DNA of 53,351 bases from Ruminococcaceae bacterium UBA3753 (GTDB taxonomy: Bacteria; Bacillota; Clostridia; Oscillospirales; Acutalibacteraceae), in contig DFGJ01000009.1 of the NCBI GenBank assembly GCA_002372375.1, positions 1-53,351 of the forward strand, in the 5' to 3' direction. Position numbers and translations under genes: made by a program. The notes beneath the pieces were generated by a model. That model had not been told where the DNA came from. It worked only from the letters and a program-made list of their open reading frames with translations, and ran no database searches. Position 1 is the stretch's first letter, and each line of letters starts with the position of its first letter. Positions 17,560-26,712 of the stretch are shown piece after piece.

Positions 17560-17918
17560 GGGGGATTCATTTTATTGTGATTACCGACTTATTGTATGAT
17601 GCTAATAATAGCCGGTGTTTTTCTCTTCTTGGCTGTTATATTTTGCAGGTGCTGTGGATTTAATTTTTGGTTTCCATTGGATGCTTGGGCTGTATTTTTT
17701 ATCTGATCTATTTAAAAACAGATTTTCATTTAGGAGGGGAGTTTTTGGGGGATTCATTTTATTGTGATTACCGACTTATTGTATGATGCTAATAATAGCC
17801 GGTGTTTTTCTCTTCTTGGCTGTTATATTTTGCAGGTGCTGTGGATTTAATTTTTGGTTTCCATTGGATGCTTGGGCTGTATTTTTTATCTGATCTATTT
17901 AAAAACAGATTTTCATTT
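17554..17918. repeat. Tandem duplication, two 178-bp copies
   Basis: Copies at 17554-17731 and 17741-17918, period 187, apparently identical over their length, with a 9-base purine-rich spacer. Each holds a 36-codon frame, ATG-ATG, encoding a hydrophobic peptide (LIIAGVFLFLAVIF, then C-R-C-C-G and aromatic residues) ending in TGA. No ribosome binding site sits at that ATG, so translation is doubtful. The first copy begins within the T run of the hpf terminator. Confidence 0.9.
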
Positions 17919-18913
17919 TTAGTATAAAGAATGATATCTGCAGATGTTTTAGTTTAAACTCGAGAGTATACTTTTTGGCTGTTTGTAGGATCTACTTTAA
18001 AAGTATTAAACTAGTGTTCTATTTTTGACACAAAATAACGGCGACCACTTTGAAGTGTAATTAATTGTTCACATTTTGAATTAATATTATTTTATGTCAA
18101 AGCCAGGTTTTGCTACTTCTTTTAAGTTGGCTACTAATCGGAATTCCCTTTTAAGGTAATTTTATATATATTAAATACTAAAAATACACAACATTATCCT
18201 ACTTATCCTGGTTTATTTTTAAAGAGATACGAACAGCGACGACGTATCTGTTTGCATTGTATATCTAATACCCAAAACTACCGCTATAATTTATTAGTCA
18301 TAAAAATAAAGAAATGTCCGTGGCGTTTGCTTTGATTTTAAGAATTTTTCCTTGTCATTTTAATAAAATTTAAGGTAAAATCAACATTTATATTGAAAAA
18401 ATTATATTTTGTTTTCTATTTATATTTCTGAGTATGAGATAAACGTATTCTTAAATCCTGAAAATTTATATCTTACAAGATAGATAAACTCTATTGATGG
18501 GATCAAGTTTTGTAAGAAAGTGCGAAAAAGTAGAAATTCAGATTTACGAAAATAAAGTGGGCACAGATATTTTTATAAGCAATAATCACTAAATAAAGAT
18601 CTCTCTTTGCCAAGTTTTCCCAGGACTGTGGGTACAGATTTACATTAAAAAATTGTAAAGACCAAATTGTGAGCAGTAGCGGAGTGGAGACTGTTATATG
18701 ATAATTTGGAATTGTGTTTCTGGCATATTATCTTTTCACTGCCATCCATATATTTTATACAAAAAAGACCCTATCAAAAAAATGTTAAGTACAAAATTTT
18801 AAATTACTCGACGAATCATACACACGAGACATTTAGTTAGAAAAAGATAAACAATCAATTTAATAAAACTTTCCATTTGATACGGATTAAAGCCTGAGTA
18901 CCAGAATAAAAAA
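17919..18913. other. AT-rich non-coding region
   Basis: About 1 kb with no open frame of note and no clear RNA or terminator. It is probably decayed sequence. Confidence 0.5.
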
Positions 18914-19651
18914 CTATCCTGTCTTTTTTAAAAGTTTACTAATAGACCCAGGAGCTTCTTTTTTATTATTGGCATTACCTATGATACCACTTTCAAAAAG
19001 TGAAACGTGACTATCTTCACATATTATTAAATGATCAAGTAAGATTACTCCCAAAGTGTCAAGAAGATTATCTATTTGTCTAGTAATTTCTATATCTTCT
19101 TTAGATGGAAGTGCGATAGTCGAAGGATGATTGTGCGCTAAAATCACATATTTTGCATCATATTTTAGAATTAATGAGACCAAAGTTTTAAAATTTATTT
19201 CAACAAAACTCTGTGATCCTTTTTCTATAAAATCGCAAAACACAATTTCCTTTTTAGAATTGAACAGTGCTGCAGCAACATATTCTTCATTTCTGCCAAA
19301 AAATTTTATAAACATTATGTTCAAAACATTATTTAGAGTTAATTTTTTATTTTTACTTCTAGTGTTAAATACACTCTTTTCCTCTAAACAAGTTCTAAAA
19401 ATAGTTTTTAGAAGTTTAAAAAATATAACGGATATTTCACCTAAACCGTTAATTGACTTAAGAGAAGAACCGTCAGAATTTATAACGGAAGAAATTGTAC
19501 CGAATTTATCTAAAAGCTCATGAGCTATGATATTAGTATTTTTTCTTGGTATACAAAAAGTCAAAAGCAATTCCAGAAGTTCATGCTTAGCCAAAGTCTC
19601 CGGACAAGTCATAAATTTTTTTCTTAGTCTTTTTCTGTGGTCTTCGTGCAT
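18914..19651 (-). CDS. radC: RadC/YsxA-family JAB-domain protein
   Basis: Conserved bacterial protein with a helix-hairpin-helix start and a C-terminal JAMM-like domain. The old link to DNA repair is unproven. The start chosen is ATG 19651 (MHEDHRKRLRKKFM, 245 aa), matching the family opening; six codons upstream is a TTG without benefit. Visible: LLELLLTFCIPRKNTN, SINGLGEISV (HhH), and the metal site H-N-H-P-S, then S-K-E-D-I-E-I-T and LLDHLIICE. Family length is about 225-230 aa. Isolated gene on the minus strand. Confidence 0.9.
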   Translation of the reverse strand: MHEDHRKRLRKKFMTCPETLAKHELLELLLTFCIPRKNTNIIAHELLDKFGTISSVINSDGSSLKSINGLGEISVIFFKLLKTIFRTCLEEKSVFNTRSKNKKLTLNNVLNIMFIKFFGRNEEYVAAALFNSKKEIVFCDFIEKGSQSFVEINFKTLVSLILKYDAKYVILAHNHPSTIALPSKEDIEITRQIDNLLDTLGVILLDHLIICEDSHVSLFESGIIGNANNKKEAPGSISKLLKKTG

Positions 19652-19828
19652 AAATAAGTAACCACCCAAGCTAACATAAAAACAATTTAATTTACATATT
19701 TACGTGCTATCATTATATTATAGAACAATTTTCTATAGTTTATAATATCAAACATTCTTTAACATATATCTAATTTTAATTCATCTTTCTAAAAAATTAT
19801 ATAAGTACAAAATGGCAGCATTATTTCA

Positions 19829-19859
19829 AAATAAAAAACACCACTTAAAAAAGTGGTGT
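19829..19859 (-). terminator. Rho-independent terminator of the 311-aa gene
   Basis: ACACCACTT (19838-19846) and AAGTGGTGT (19851-19859) form a 9-bp helix. Read on the minus strand it is followed by TTTTTTATTTT. It lies eight bases past the stop of the minus-strand gene at 19868. Confidence 0.9.
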
Positions 19860-19867
19860 GAAATTTA

Positions 19868-20803
19868 TTAATAGTATTTCAGAAGCAAGTAAAAAGGTAA
19901 TAGATTCAACATTTTGTCTCCAGCTATCGTTAAAATGGTTTTAACTAAGGCAGCAGAAGACTGAGCCCATGTTCTTTCCTTGTCATTTTCTTTCATATTA
20001 TCCGTTTTAATTTGTTCTGTAGTTTCATTTAGTATTTTTTTACTTCCTAAGTTCCCCGATAAATCATCTATATTTTTGCAGACCAGACCGTTGAAATTCT
20101 TTTTTTCTTCATATCGTTGAATTTCGAATTTTTTTATTTTATTTGTATGGCACTCTTTGCAACACTTTTTAAGTCCAGCGTCTTTATTACAAACAGCTAC
20201 CGAATTAGTTTTATCAATTTTTGAATTTATCTCAACTTTATTCTGCTGCGTACTCTGCTTACCTAAATTGCTCTTAATGAGATAAAATATAGTTAAACAA
20301 GCGGGAACGGTGTAAATCCAGTTTTTTACTATTCTGCTCAAGGTTTCCTTTATGAGGGAAGTTTTTTGTGTTTTAGTAGTTTTATTTATATCATTCAAGT
20401 TGCTGGTATTCACATGAACATTGTTGTCTTTAGCTTTAGAACCGGATTTTCCCAAATTAGTGTTTAACTTTTTGTTTTCTTGGACTAAATTGTCGCTTCC
20501 TATTTTGCTAATTTCATTTGAGTTATTTCTACTTACTGCTTGACTTTTGATTTTTTCACTGTTTTCTAAATTTTTGTCACCATTTTTTTCATTACTTCCG
20601 ATTTTTTTGTCTGCAATACTCTTAACATTTTCTACGTCCTTTTCCTTTTTTGATGCTTCGCTTTCTTTAATAGCCACCGATTTGGCCTCAGAAATATTGT
20701 TTTCAACTATTTTCCCTGTTGAAGCTAACCCCCCACTACTCGACGACATTATAACATTCAAGCACATCAAAAATGTGGATACAAACTTTTTCAAAAGCAT
20801 CAC
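19868..20803 (-). CDS. Putative exported membrane protein, K/N-rich (311 aa)
   Basis: Signal-peptide-like start (LLKKFVSTFLMCLNVIMSSS), then a long low-complexity K/N/S/E-rich stretch to about residue 150. A hydrophobic segment (WIYTVPACLTIFYLI) follows, then a cysteine-rich patch (C-C-K-E-C-H) and a hydrophobic C-terminus (KMLNLLPFYLLLKYY). AGGAAGGTG precedes the ATG. The transcript starts with a strong hairpin (20820-20846) and ends at a clean terminator, so it is a single-gene unit. No family recognised. The layout resembles the 689-aa protein at 48518. Confidence 0.65.
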   Translation of the reverse strand: MMLLKKFVSTFLMCLNVIMSSSSGGLASTGKIVENNISEAKSVAIKESEASKKEKDVENVKSIADKKIGSNEKNGDKNLENSEKIKSQAVSRNNSNEISKIGSDNLVQENKKLNTNLGKSGSKAKDNNVHVNTSNLNDINKTTKTQKTSLIKETLSRIVKNWIYTVPACLTIFYLIKSNLGKQSTQQNKVEINSKIDKTNSVAVCNKDAGLKKCCKECHTNKIKKFEIQRYEEKKNFNGLVCKNIDDLSGNLGSKKILNETTEQIKTDNMKENDKERTWAQSSAALVKTILTIAGDKMLNLLPFYLLLKYY

Positions 20804-20819
20804 CTTCCTGTTTGCAAAA

Positions 20820-20846
20820 AATACACAATCTTGAAAATTGTGTATT
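20820..20846 (-). promoter_or_regulatory. Hairpin at the start of the 311-aa gene transcript, followed by a T run
   Basis: AATACACAAT (20820-20829) and ATTGTGTATT (20837-20846) form a perfect 10-bp helix. On the minus strand it directly follows a TATAAT-rich block and is followed by TTTTTTGC. It could be a 5'-end hairpin like those of the GG genes, or an attenuator/terminator in the leader. Confidence 0.65.
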
Positions 20847-21008
20847 ATATATTATATTATATTTTTATAAAAAAAGTGTTCTGTTTTAGAAAGTTTTGCT
20901 CATTTTATTTTAAAATTTTTATAAAATAAATTAAGTTTAATATATCTTTAATTAGTAGTAGAATAAGAGAATAATTTTTGTAAAATAAAAAGGAGATCAT
21001 TTAAAATT

Positions 21009-22409
21009 TTGAAAAATATAATTAATCAAAGAGTAATGAGTTTTTCCATTAAGTTTGTTGCAACAGGTATGTTTTTATCTTTTAGCAGTGGTGTATCGTC
21101 CTATGCTATTGATTTTACGAAAGAAAAGTTGTTTTATTGTTTGCAAGATAGAATAGAGAGTGGCTGGATGCGTTGCGATTGGGATCCAGACTATTTGCTT
21201 AATCTAGAATTAGGAGACCTAAATGGTAAATCGTTGATAGACTTAATAAGCATGTACGTTTGCTTAAAAAACTTGACTATAAATAAGATTGCTTACAGTA
21301 AAGCAGCTAAATCTAATACTTCTCCTAAAATAATCCTAAAGTCTAATAAAAAGTATTTAGAGGATTATATATCTGTAGCTAACGTCAAAAACAAAAATGC
21401 CCCCAGTGGCATTATAGGCGCCATAAAAACCAAAACGGGCCTTACTGCAATTAAACCAACTAGTGTGTATTTTGGAAATCAGAGATACTCTAACAAAGTT
21501 TTTCCAAAAAGTCTTCTTAAACTTGATAAAAACTGTAAAGAGGGTGATTTTGAACCTAATAACAGTAAAATATGTAAAAAAGAATCTAACGTTACCACAG
21601 AGGTGCATGAAGGTTTACGTACTAAGCTACCTAGTAAAACGTTTTATAAAGAGGATCCTGAGTACCGTTATATTTCTTCTCCACTTTTAATTTTAGAGAA
21701 AATCAATTTCTGCATCGAGGGTCTTCTGAAAGATTATATTTGTGGAAATAGTTTAGAAGATATTTTGAACATGCAAGCACTTGAGAAAGTTCGCATCTCT
21801 AATTTCCCCGGACAATCTGATTTCTATAAGGCGCTTTTTTACTTGTCTATAAAAAATATTGAAGACTTAGAGACATGCACTGATGCAGTAAAAAAACATT
21901 GTCTTTTCAGCGTATCTTCACCTCAAGATAAGTTAGTTCTTGATAAAGTAGAGATTTTAAAGAAAATAGCCTATGTTCTCTCTATGGTTTATGCGATACC
22001 CGCCGGAGAGCAGATTGATGACTGTTGTTTCGAAAATTTTTTATTCTTAGTTAACAATTCAATGCACGTGCTTAATTTACGTGAAGTCTCCAGGAGCTTC
22101 ATGGAAAATTTTTCCAAAGAATTGCTAAATGCGTTACGCATATACGGAAGCACTTCGAAAAAAAGGATAAATGAGCACAACAAAAAAACAAAAGTTCCAA
22201 TAGATTCGGCCTTTGTTACTTACGTATTAAAAAAATTGCCAGGCTTAAATAAGAGCGAAAATGTAGTTGAAGATACAAAAGATTTTCTGCATAAAGTTGC
22301 TGGTAAAAAAGGAAGTAAAGGAGAATTTTTTAAACAAAATGTAAAAGATTTAAGAGAATTAAAAGAAAATACGGGAACATTTTTTTCGTATTCTCTCAGT
22401 AGTAAATAA
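21009..22409 (+). CDS. Putative secreted protein (466 aa)
   Basis: TTG start, 13 bases after AAGGAG. The N-terminal signal peptide spans about 34 residues: a K/R start, then FVATGMFLSFSSGVSSYA. The mature part is K/N-rich with scattered cysteines (YCLQDR, CDWDP, FCIEGLLKDYICG, CCFENFLF) and no transmembrane segment. No known domain is recognised. It is adjacent to a second secreted protein in the same direction (22506), 96 bases apart. Export to the surface or host is inferred from the signal only. Confidence 0.7.
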   Translation: MKNIINQRVMSFSIKFVATGMFLSFSSGVSSYAIDFTKEKLFYCLQDRIESGWMRCDWDPDYLLNLELGDLNGKSLIDLISMYVCLKNLTINKIAYSKAAKSNTSPKIILKSNKKYLEDYISVANVKNKNAPSGIIGAIKTKTGLTAIKPTSVYFGNQRYSNKVFPKSLLKLDKNCKEGDFEPNNSKICKKESNVTTEVHEGLRTKLPSKTFYKEDPEYRYISSPLLILEKINFCIEGLLKDYICGNSLEDILNMQALEKVRISNFPGQSDFYKALFYLSIKNIEDLETCTDAVKKHCLFSVSSPQDKLVLDKVEILKKIAYVLSMVYAIPAGEQIDDCCFENFLFLVNNSMHVLNLREVSRSFMENFSKELLNALRIYGSTSKKRINEHNKKTKVPIDSAFVTYVLKKLPGLNKSENVVEDTKDFLHKVAGKKGSKGEFFKQNVKDLRELKENTGTFFSYSLSSK

Positions 22410-22505
22410 TTTTTTATAAAATTTAAAATAGCCTTTACATTTGTTTTATTTTTTAGTATTAATCTACCGTTCAAATGCAATTCTATTTCTGGAGGTTTTT
22501 CTTAC

Positions 22506-23729
22506 ATGTTTAGTGGTCGTTACAGCAGAAAGTTCGGTTCAGCTTTTGGTATAGTGGCAACAACTGGTAGTGTGGTGTCTCATAGTGGTTCTAGTAGGGT
22601 TTTTGCTAGCAAGGAGTTTTTGAATAGTAATCTTTTGAAATCTATATTAGATGAGATTCAAGTATGGGAAGTAAAGCCGTTTGACGTGGGTAGTTTTTGG
22701 AATAATCAGTCTAGTAAGCCAGGAATGAATGTGGAAGTTTTGAAAAGCAAAAAGCTTTTAACTTTGGCAAAACTTATGAAATTTGCTGACCTTAATACCG
22801 GGGAAGAATTTCAAAAAGATGAAAAAAAGCGCCAGAAGGCTTTGGCTCTAAAAAAGGATGTTGAGACGGTGATGATGGGAAATATGGAAGATAAAATAAA
22901 GGAATTTTTCAGGGGTGATTTTTTTAAATCAAGGTGCAAGAACATGTTGAACCAAACACTTCAATATGGCGAGGGTATAAGCATTGACACTGATAGTGGG
23001 GAACTTGTCGGTAATCCTAGGTATGTTAATAGCTTTTTTAGATTTCTTAGATCCAATTATGAAGATGTCTCGGAGGTTTTAACCGCTTCTACTTATAAAG
23101 AGGTACTTTGTAACAAAAAAGGTGAATATGACGCAGAAGTTTTTGTGAAACGTTTTGCAGCTCTGGACAGCGCTTACCGAATTTTCATAGCAGATCTTGG
23201 TTGGTATGAAAAGAGTGGGTTTTCGGAGATTTATTTTTTAGCCAAGGCCTTTAATAACACAAAGTATATTTTAACCGGAGAGTTAGACATTAGTCAGCAG
23301 GATGTACAGTTCTTGAAAGATCATTTTGTTGCGTTGATTCGTTACTCTAAGAATTTTATTAAAGATGGATTTTTAACTTCAGGCGATGTTTTGAAAGCGA
23401 TTAGGTTAATTGGAGAGAAGCTTGAGGGTAACTGCAGGGGTTGCAAGTTGGTGTTACAAAAAATTAAAAATTTTGAGGGTAATGGCTTTGGCTTTTCTAA
23501 AGACACTAGTTCAAAGGTCCTTTATGCCATGTCTGAAAATTGGGCTTTGATAAACAAACTTGTCAATGACCAAGATGATGCTATTCCGGTTTTTGATCGA
23601 AATGGAATAAACTCCACTTTTTTGTGCAATGACAGCAATTCAGGAGAGTATCTCTGGGCCAGATTTGACGAGTTACTCGAATCGTTGTTAAGTCCTATTT
23701 CTTTACAGAACAAAAAGGATGAGTCTTGA
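22506..23729 (+). CDS. Putative secreted protein (407 aa)
   Basis: ATG start behind TGGAGG. Upstream TTTACA, a 17-nt spacer and TATTAA (about 22434-22463) form a likely promoter. The N-terminus resembles a signal peptide: R-Y-S-R-K, then a G/S/V-rich hydrophobic stretch ending RVFASK. The mature protein is mostly helical and charged, with a C-R-G-C pair (N-C-R-G-C-K) near residue 312. No family recognised. It ends in TGA, and a hairpin with TTTATT at 24003-24030 could be the terminator. Confidence 0.7.
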   Translation: MFSGRYSRKFGSAFGIVATTGSVVSHSGSSRVFASKEFLNSNLLKSILDEIQVWEVKPFDVGSFWNNQSSKPGMNVEVLKSKKLLTLAKLMKFADLNTGEEFQKDEKKRQKALALKKDVETVMMGNMEDKIKEFFRGDFFKSRCKNMLNQTLQYGEGISIDTDSGELVGNPRYVNSFFRFLRSNYEDVSEVLTASTYKEVLCNKKGEYDAEVFVKRFAALDSAYRIFIADLGWYEKSGFSEIYFLAKAFNNTKYILTGELDISQQDVQFLKDHFVALIRYSKNFIKDGFLTSGDVLKAIRLIGEKLEGNCRGCKLVLQKIKNFEGNGFGFSKDTSSKVLYAMSENWALINKLVNDQDDAIPVFDRNGINSTFLCNDSNSGEYLWARFDELLESLLSPISLQNKKDES

Positions 23730-24466
23730 TTGCGTCCTGTCTATTCCTCTGGCCGTTGTCAGTGGTGTAGCATTACTACTTTGACTTTAGTGGGTGTTTT
23801 GCGGGTATCTCTTTGACCGCAGCGCATCTTGTAGTGTGGGTCGTGGGATTTATGTAAGCAGTAGTTTTGCCTTTAGTAGGTGTAGTTTTTTATTTGTTTT
23901 AGAGTGTTAATTTGCTTTTAGTAGATATTTTCGGCGAGAGTTTTACGTTTCGCGTTACCTAAAATTAAATTCGTACTTGTATAAGGTGCTAGTAATTCCG
24001 CTCGGTAGGCTGGTGTGCCTGCCGTTTATTGCGGTTTAAATATTTTAGATAGTGTCGGTTCGACTTTATTAAGGGGCATTTTAATAAAGCTTTTGCCTTG
24101 CATCGAAAACATAATCAAGACTCACGTGCTGTTTCCATTGCAATTACTTTTACAAAAGCGATCACATACTAAAGCTTTTTTAAATAGTATTTCCATTTTA
24201 ATGTGGAAAAGTCTGTTTTGTATATGTCGTTCAACTGATCTTTGATTAAAAATATCAAATCGTAGTAGTGGCTGTAAGCATAGATTTATTTTAGAATTTC
24301 TGGATAGTATTCAAATACACTTAACAATGTTTGCTTTAATACAATGAAGGCAAAGAATTACTTGAAAGCCATGTGCGTATATTTTGTTCGCTTATATTGC
24401 AAATAGGTTTTGTGGCAGTAGGATAGTTTTTTGTGTATAGGTACCTTACTATATAAAAATGCTATT
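23730..24466. other. Non-coding region between secreted-protein gene and phage locus
   Basis: No gene recognised; a 76-codon plus frame at 24015 lacks a site. The only structure I see is the hairpin at 24003-24024. Confidence 0.5.
24003..24030 (+). terminator. Probable rho-independent terminator
   Basis: CGGTAGGC (24003-24010) pairs with GCCTGCCG (24017-24024) with one G-U, followed by TTTATT. It is GC-rich in an AT-rich surrounding. Confidence 0.6.
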
Positions 24467-24943
24467 CTATTTAAAGGCCAAATATACATATTGTTTAAAG
24501 TACTTATTTAAATTAATAAAAATGCTATCAGATGGTGTACTCTGTGTTTGTTGCAAGGTAAGCTCTGCACCGTTTAGAGTCGCTCCCAGTGTAGATCCGT
24601 AAGTGTTTTGCGTAGCGATGGCAAAATTGTAAACATAATAGCTGTTTGTAGCGTCGTATTTAATGGGGACTTCACCCTTTGCAAATATTAATACAAATTT
24701 TGGTGAAAAGTCCAATGTGTGAGTGCACGTAGCATTGCCGTCACCCGCAAGAGTTCCAACTGAAATAGTAGAATTTAAAAGTTCCTTTTCAGCAGCAGAC
24801 ATGTGGATCAATGTATTTGAAATATGTGAACCTAATACACTATCTATTGTATTATTGTCGTCTACAAAATCTTGACGCTTAGGTTTGTCAGTTCCTAACC
24901 AACTGTTTAAATTTAAATTTGGCGTCTTATTATTTGTGGGCAT
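24467..24943 (-). CDS. Phage tail fibre-like protein (158 aa)
   Basis: Last gene of the phage locus. The N-terminus N-L-N-S-W-L-G-T-D-K-P-K-R-Q-D-F followed by IDSVLGSHISNTLIHMSAAEKE is characteristic of Clostridial phage tail-fibre or tail-associated proteins that attach to the baseplate. The C-terminal half is G/T/S-rich and beta-like. AAAGGAG lies before the ATG. It is short for a receptor-binding fibre, so it may be truncated, but the frame itself is clean. Confidence 0.7.
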   Translation of the reverse strand: MPTNNKTPNLNLNSWLGTDKPKRQDFVDDNNTIDSVLGSHISNTLIHMSAAEKELLNSTISVGTLAGDGNATCTHTLDFSPKFVLIFAKGEVPIKYDATNSYYVYNFAIATQNTYGSTLGATLNGAELTLQQTQSTPSDSIFINLNKYFKQYVYLAFK

Positions 24944-25379
24944 ATTTTTCTCCTTTTAATACATCGTTTATAGTTTGTTAGATAAAAAAGTTGCTGGCCT
25001 GAGGTTAAATATCCAGACCTAATGTGGCACTTGTTGTCATAATGCAGTTTTTCGATATTTCACTCTTAAAGTGCTTTGTAAATTGTATTATTCGGTAAAA
25101 AGAAGTTCTTAAACCGTTAAGTTAAGGCTTACTGGTTTAACTCACTATCAATCCCTGTTTATAGGGTAAATAATATATAGCATAAATTTAGCAGCCCTAT
25201 AAAACATTCTTAAACCACTTTATGACTACTGTTTTACTTTAAATTAAGGTCGTTATAACGTAGTACAAGGCTTGGACCGAACTTTCATCCCCGTAACAAA
25301 ATAAATTTCAAGACTACAAGGTTTAACACCTGGATTTCCCTTCACAATATGGGAGAGACAGCTAGATTTTTTAATAAAT
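24944..25379. other. Intergenic debris in the phage locus
   Basis: No gene. A stretch around 25150-25215 shares blocks (TAAATAATATAT, CATAAA, AATTTA, CCTATA) in the same order with 48340-48395, a possible dispersed degenerate repeat. Confidence 0.35.
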
Positions 25380-25958
25380 TTATTGTAAATCTGTCTCGTA
25401 ATTATCTATTTGATCCCAATTAAAGTCGTTATCATCTATACTTTGGAAGGTTTCTTCTAAATCGTCTATGTAGTTCCAGGTAAGTATTCTAAAATCAAAG
25501 TCTGTACTTAGGTGAGCAGGAATAAACTTAAGTACAATATTTTTAGCCATTTCTTCAGTTATTGTGGCATCGAACTTGTTCAGGCAGTTTACATATAAGG
25601 AGTTATTTTGATGATCTTCAACTATGTATCCATCTATTCCTGCTGTTATTAGAGACTTTTCTACGGACTCCCTGTTGAACTCATATGACTTAATCGAATA
25701 CCTGTTAAGTAATATTCTCCTTCTGCTTTGTATACTAATGTCACCTTTTGAAGACCCAAAGAGTTTTTCCCTAAAAGTAAGGCCGTAATCTTCGGCAGTA
25801 TTTATAAAATATTCCTTCAGCAAATTTTCTAAAAAGTTGCCAGCTCTGTCTATTTCCGCTGCATAAACGCTAAGTTCTTTACTTATTAAACTATTTTCGC
25901 TTAAATCATAAAGTCCTAGAGGAGACAGAACTCTTGTAATGGAATTTATTGTACTAAT
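25380..25958 (-). CDS. Baseplate/tail protein I-like (DUF2313, XkdU/YmfQ type)
   Basis: Wedge component at the outer baseplate. It follows gpJ as in all contractile tails. About 192 aa, near family length; it has the early helix LSVYAAEIDRAGNFLENLL and E-D-Y-G-L-T-F-R-E-K-L-F-G, then R-R-R-I-L-L-N-R-Y. Standard starts give GTG 25967, but that GTG is part of the ribosome binding site itself (AAGGGGGGTGATC). The codon eight bases behind the G run is ATT at 25958 (I-S-T-I-N-S-I-T), which I take as the start. Confidence 0.75.
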   Translation of the reverse strand: MSTINSITRVLSPLGLYDLSENSLISKELSVYAAEIDRAGNFLENLLKEYFINTAEDYGLTFREKLFGSSKGDISIQSRRRILLNRYSIKSYEFNRESVEKSLITAGIDGYIVEDHQNNSLYVNCLNKFDATITEEMAKNIVLKFIPAHLSTDFDFRILTWNYIDDLEETFQSIDDNDFNWDQIDNYETDLQ

Positions 25959-26218
25959 ATAGATCACCCCCCTTGCTGTTTTTACAATTATTCATTAAGA
26001 TTGCGCCTTTTAGTAAGTTTTATAGGAACTAATTTTTTATTTTTTATAAGATGCTTTACTTTTGTTGAGTCTGCAAATAGGATAAATTTCGCACTTTAAT
26101 GGGGAAAAGCAAAAAAATATTGCTAAATTCGCACAAAATATACGCTTCCTTAGTTTTTATCAGTCATAAATTTTGATATTTTGGTTTATAACTAACCTTT
26201 AGAAATAGTCAGGTTAAT

Positions 26219-26712
26219 CCCATCATTACGAATATCTATAGTGTCTTCTCTAACCAATTGGTAAGGTTCAGTATTTTTGCTGAAAGAAGATGCGCTTGAA
26301 ACAGAATACTTTTTGTACTTTCTACGTGGTAAATAGATCTATTAGTTAAATCTGCTAATAGTGTTTTTTTTAGTTGGGAATTGCCACTTACTATTACGAA
26401 TATCTATAATAATTTCTACATAAGTAATTGATGATGTTTGGTGTTTTTATGAAATTGCTGTGATCAAAAGAAGGGTAGTTTTTTAGTGCCCTAAATAATG
26501 CTTCTCTTTGTTAAAAGACTTTTCATTTTTTAGCCCAAACTATCTATCGCTGTTACGGATATCCGTAATGACTTTTAAGTAAGTAATTAATGATGTTTGG
26601 TGCTTTTATGAAATTGCTATGATCAAAAGTAGTTTAGTTTTTTAGCGCCATAAATAATGCTCCTATTCGTTAAAAGGCTTTTCATTTTTTAGACCAAACT
26701 ATCCATCACTGT
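26219..26712. repeat. Decayed copies of the 3' end of the gpJ gene
   Basis: Four related segments. 26219-26345 resembles the last 50 codons of gpJ (CTACGTG..AAA, AAGGTTC-GTAT blocks) with stops. 26395-26553 and 26554-26712 are a 159-bp tandem repeat; the second contains the real gpJ stop. The segments lie downstream of the gene in its own orientation. Confidence 0.7.
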
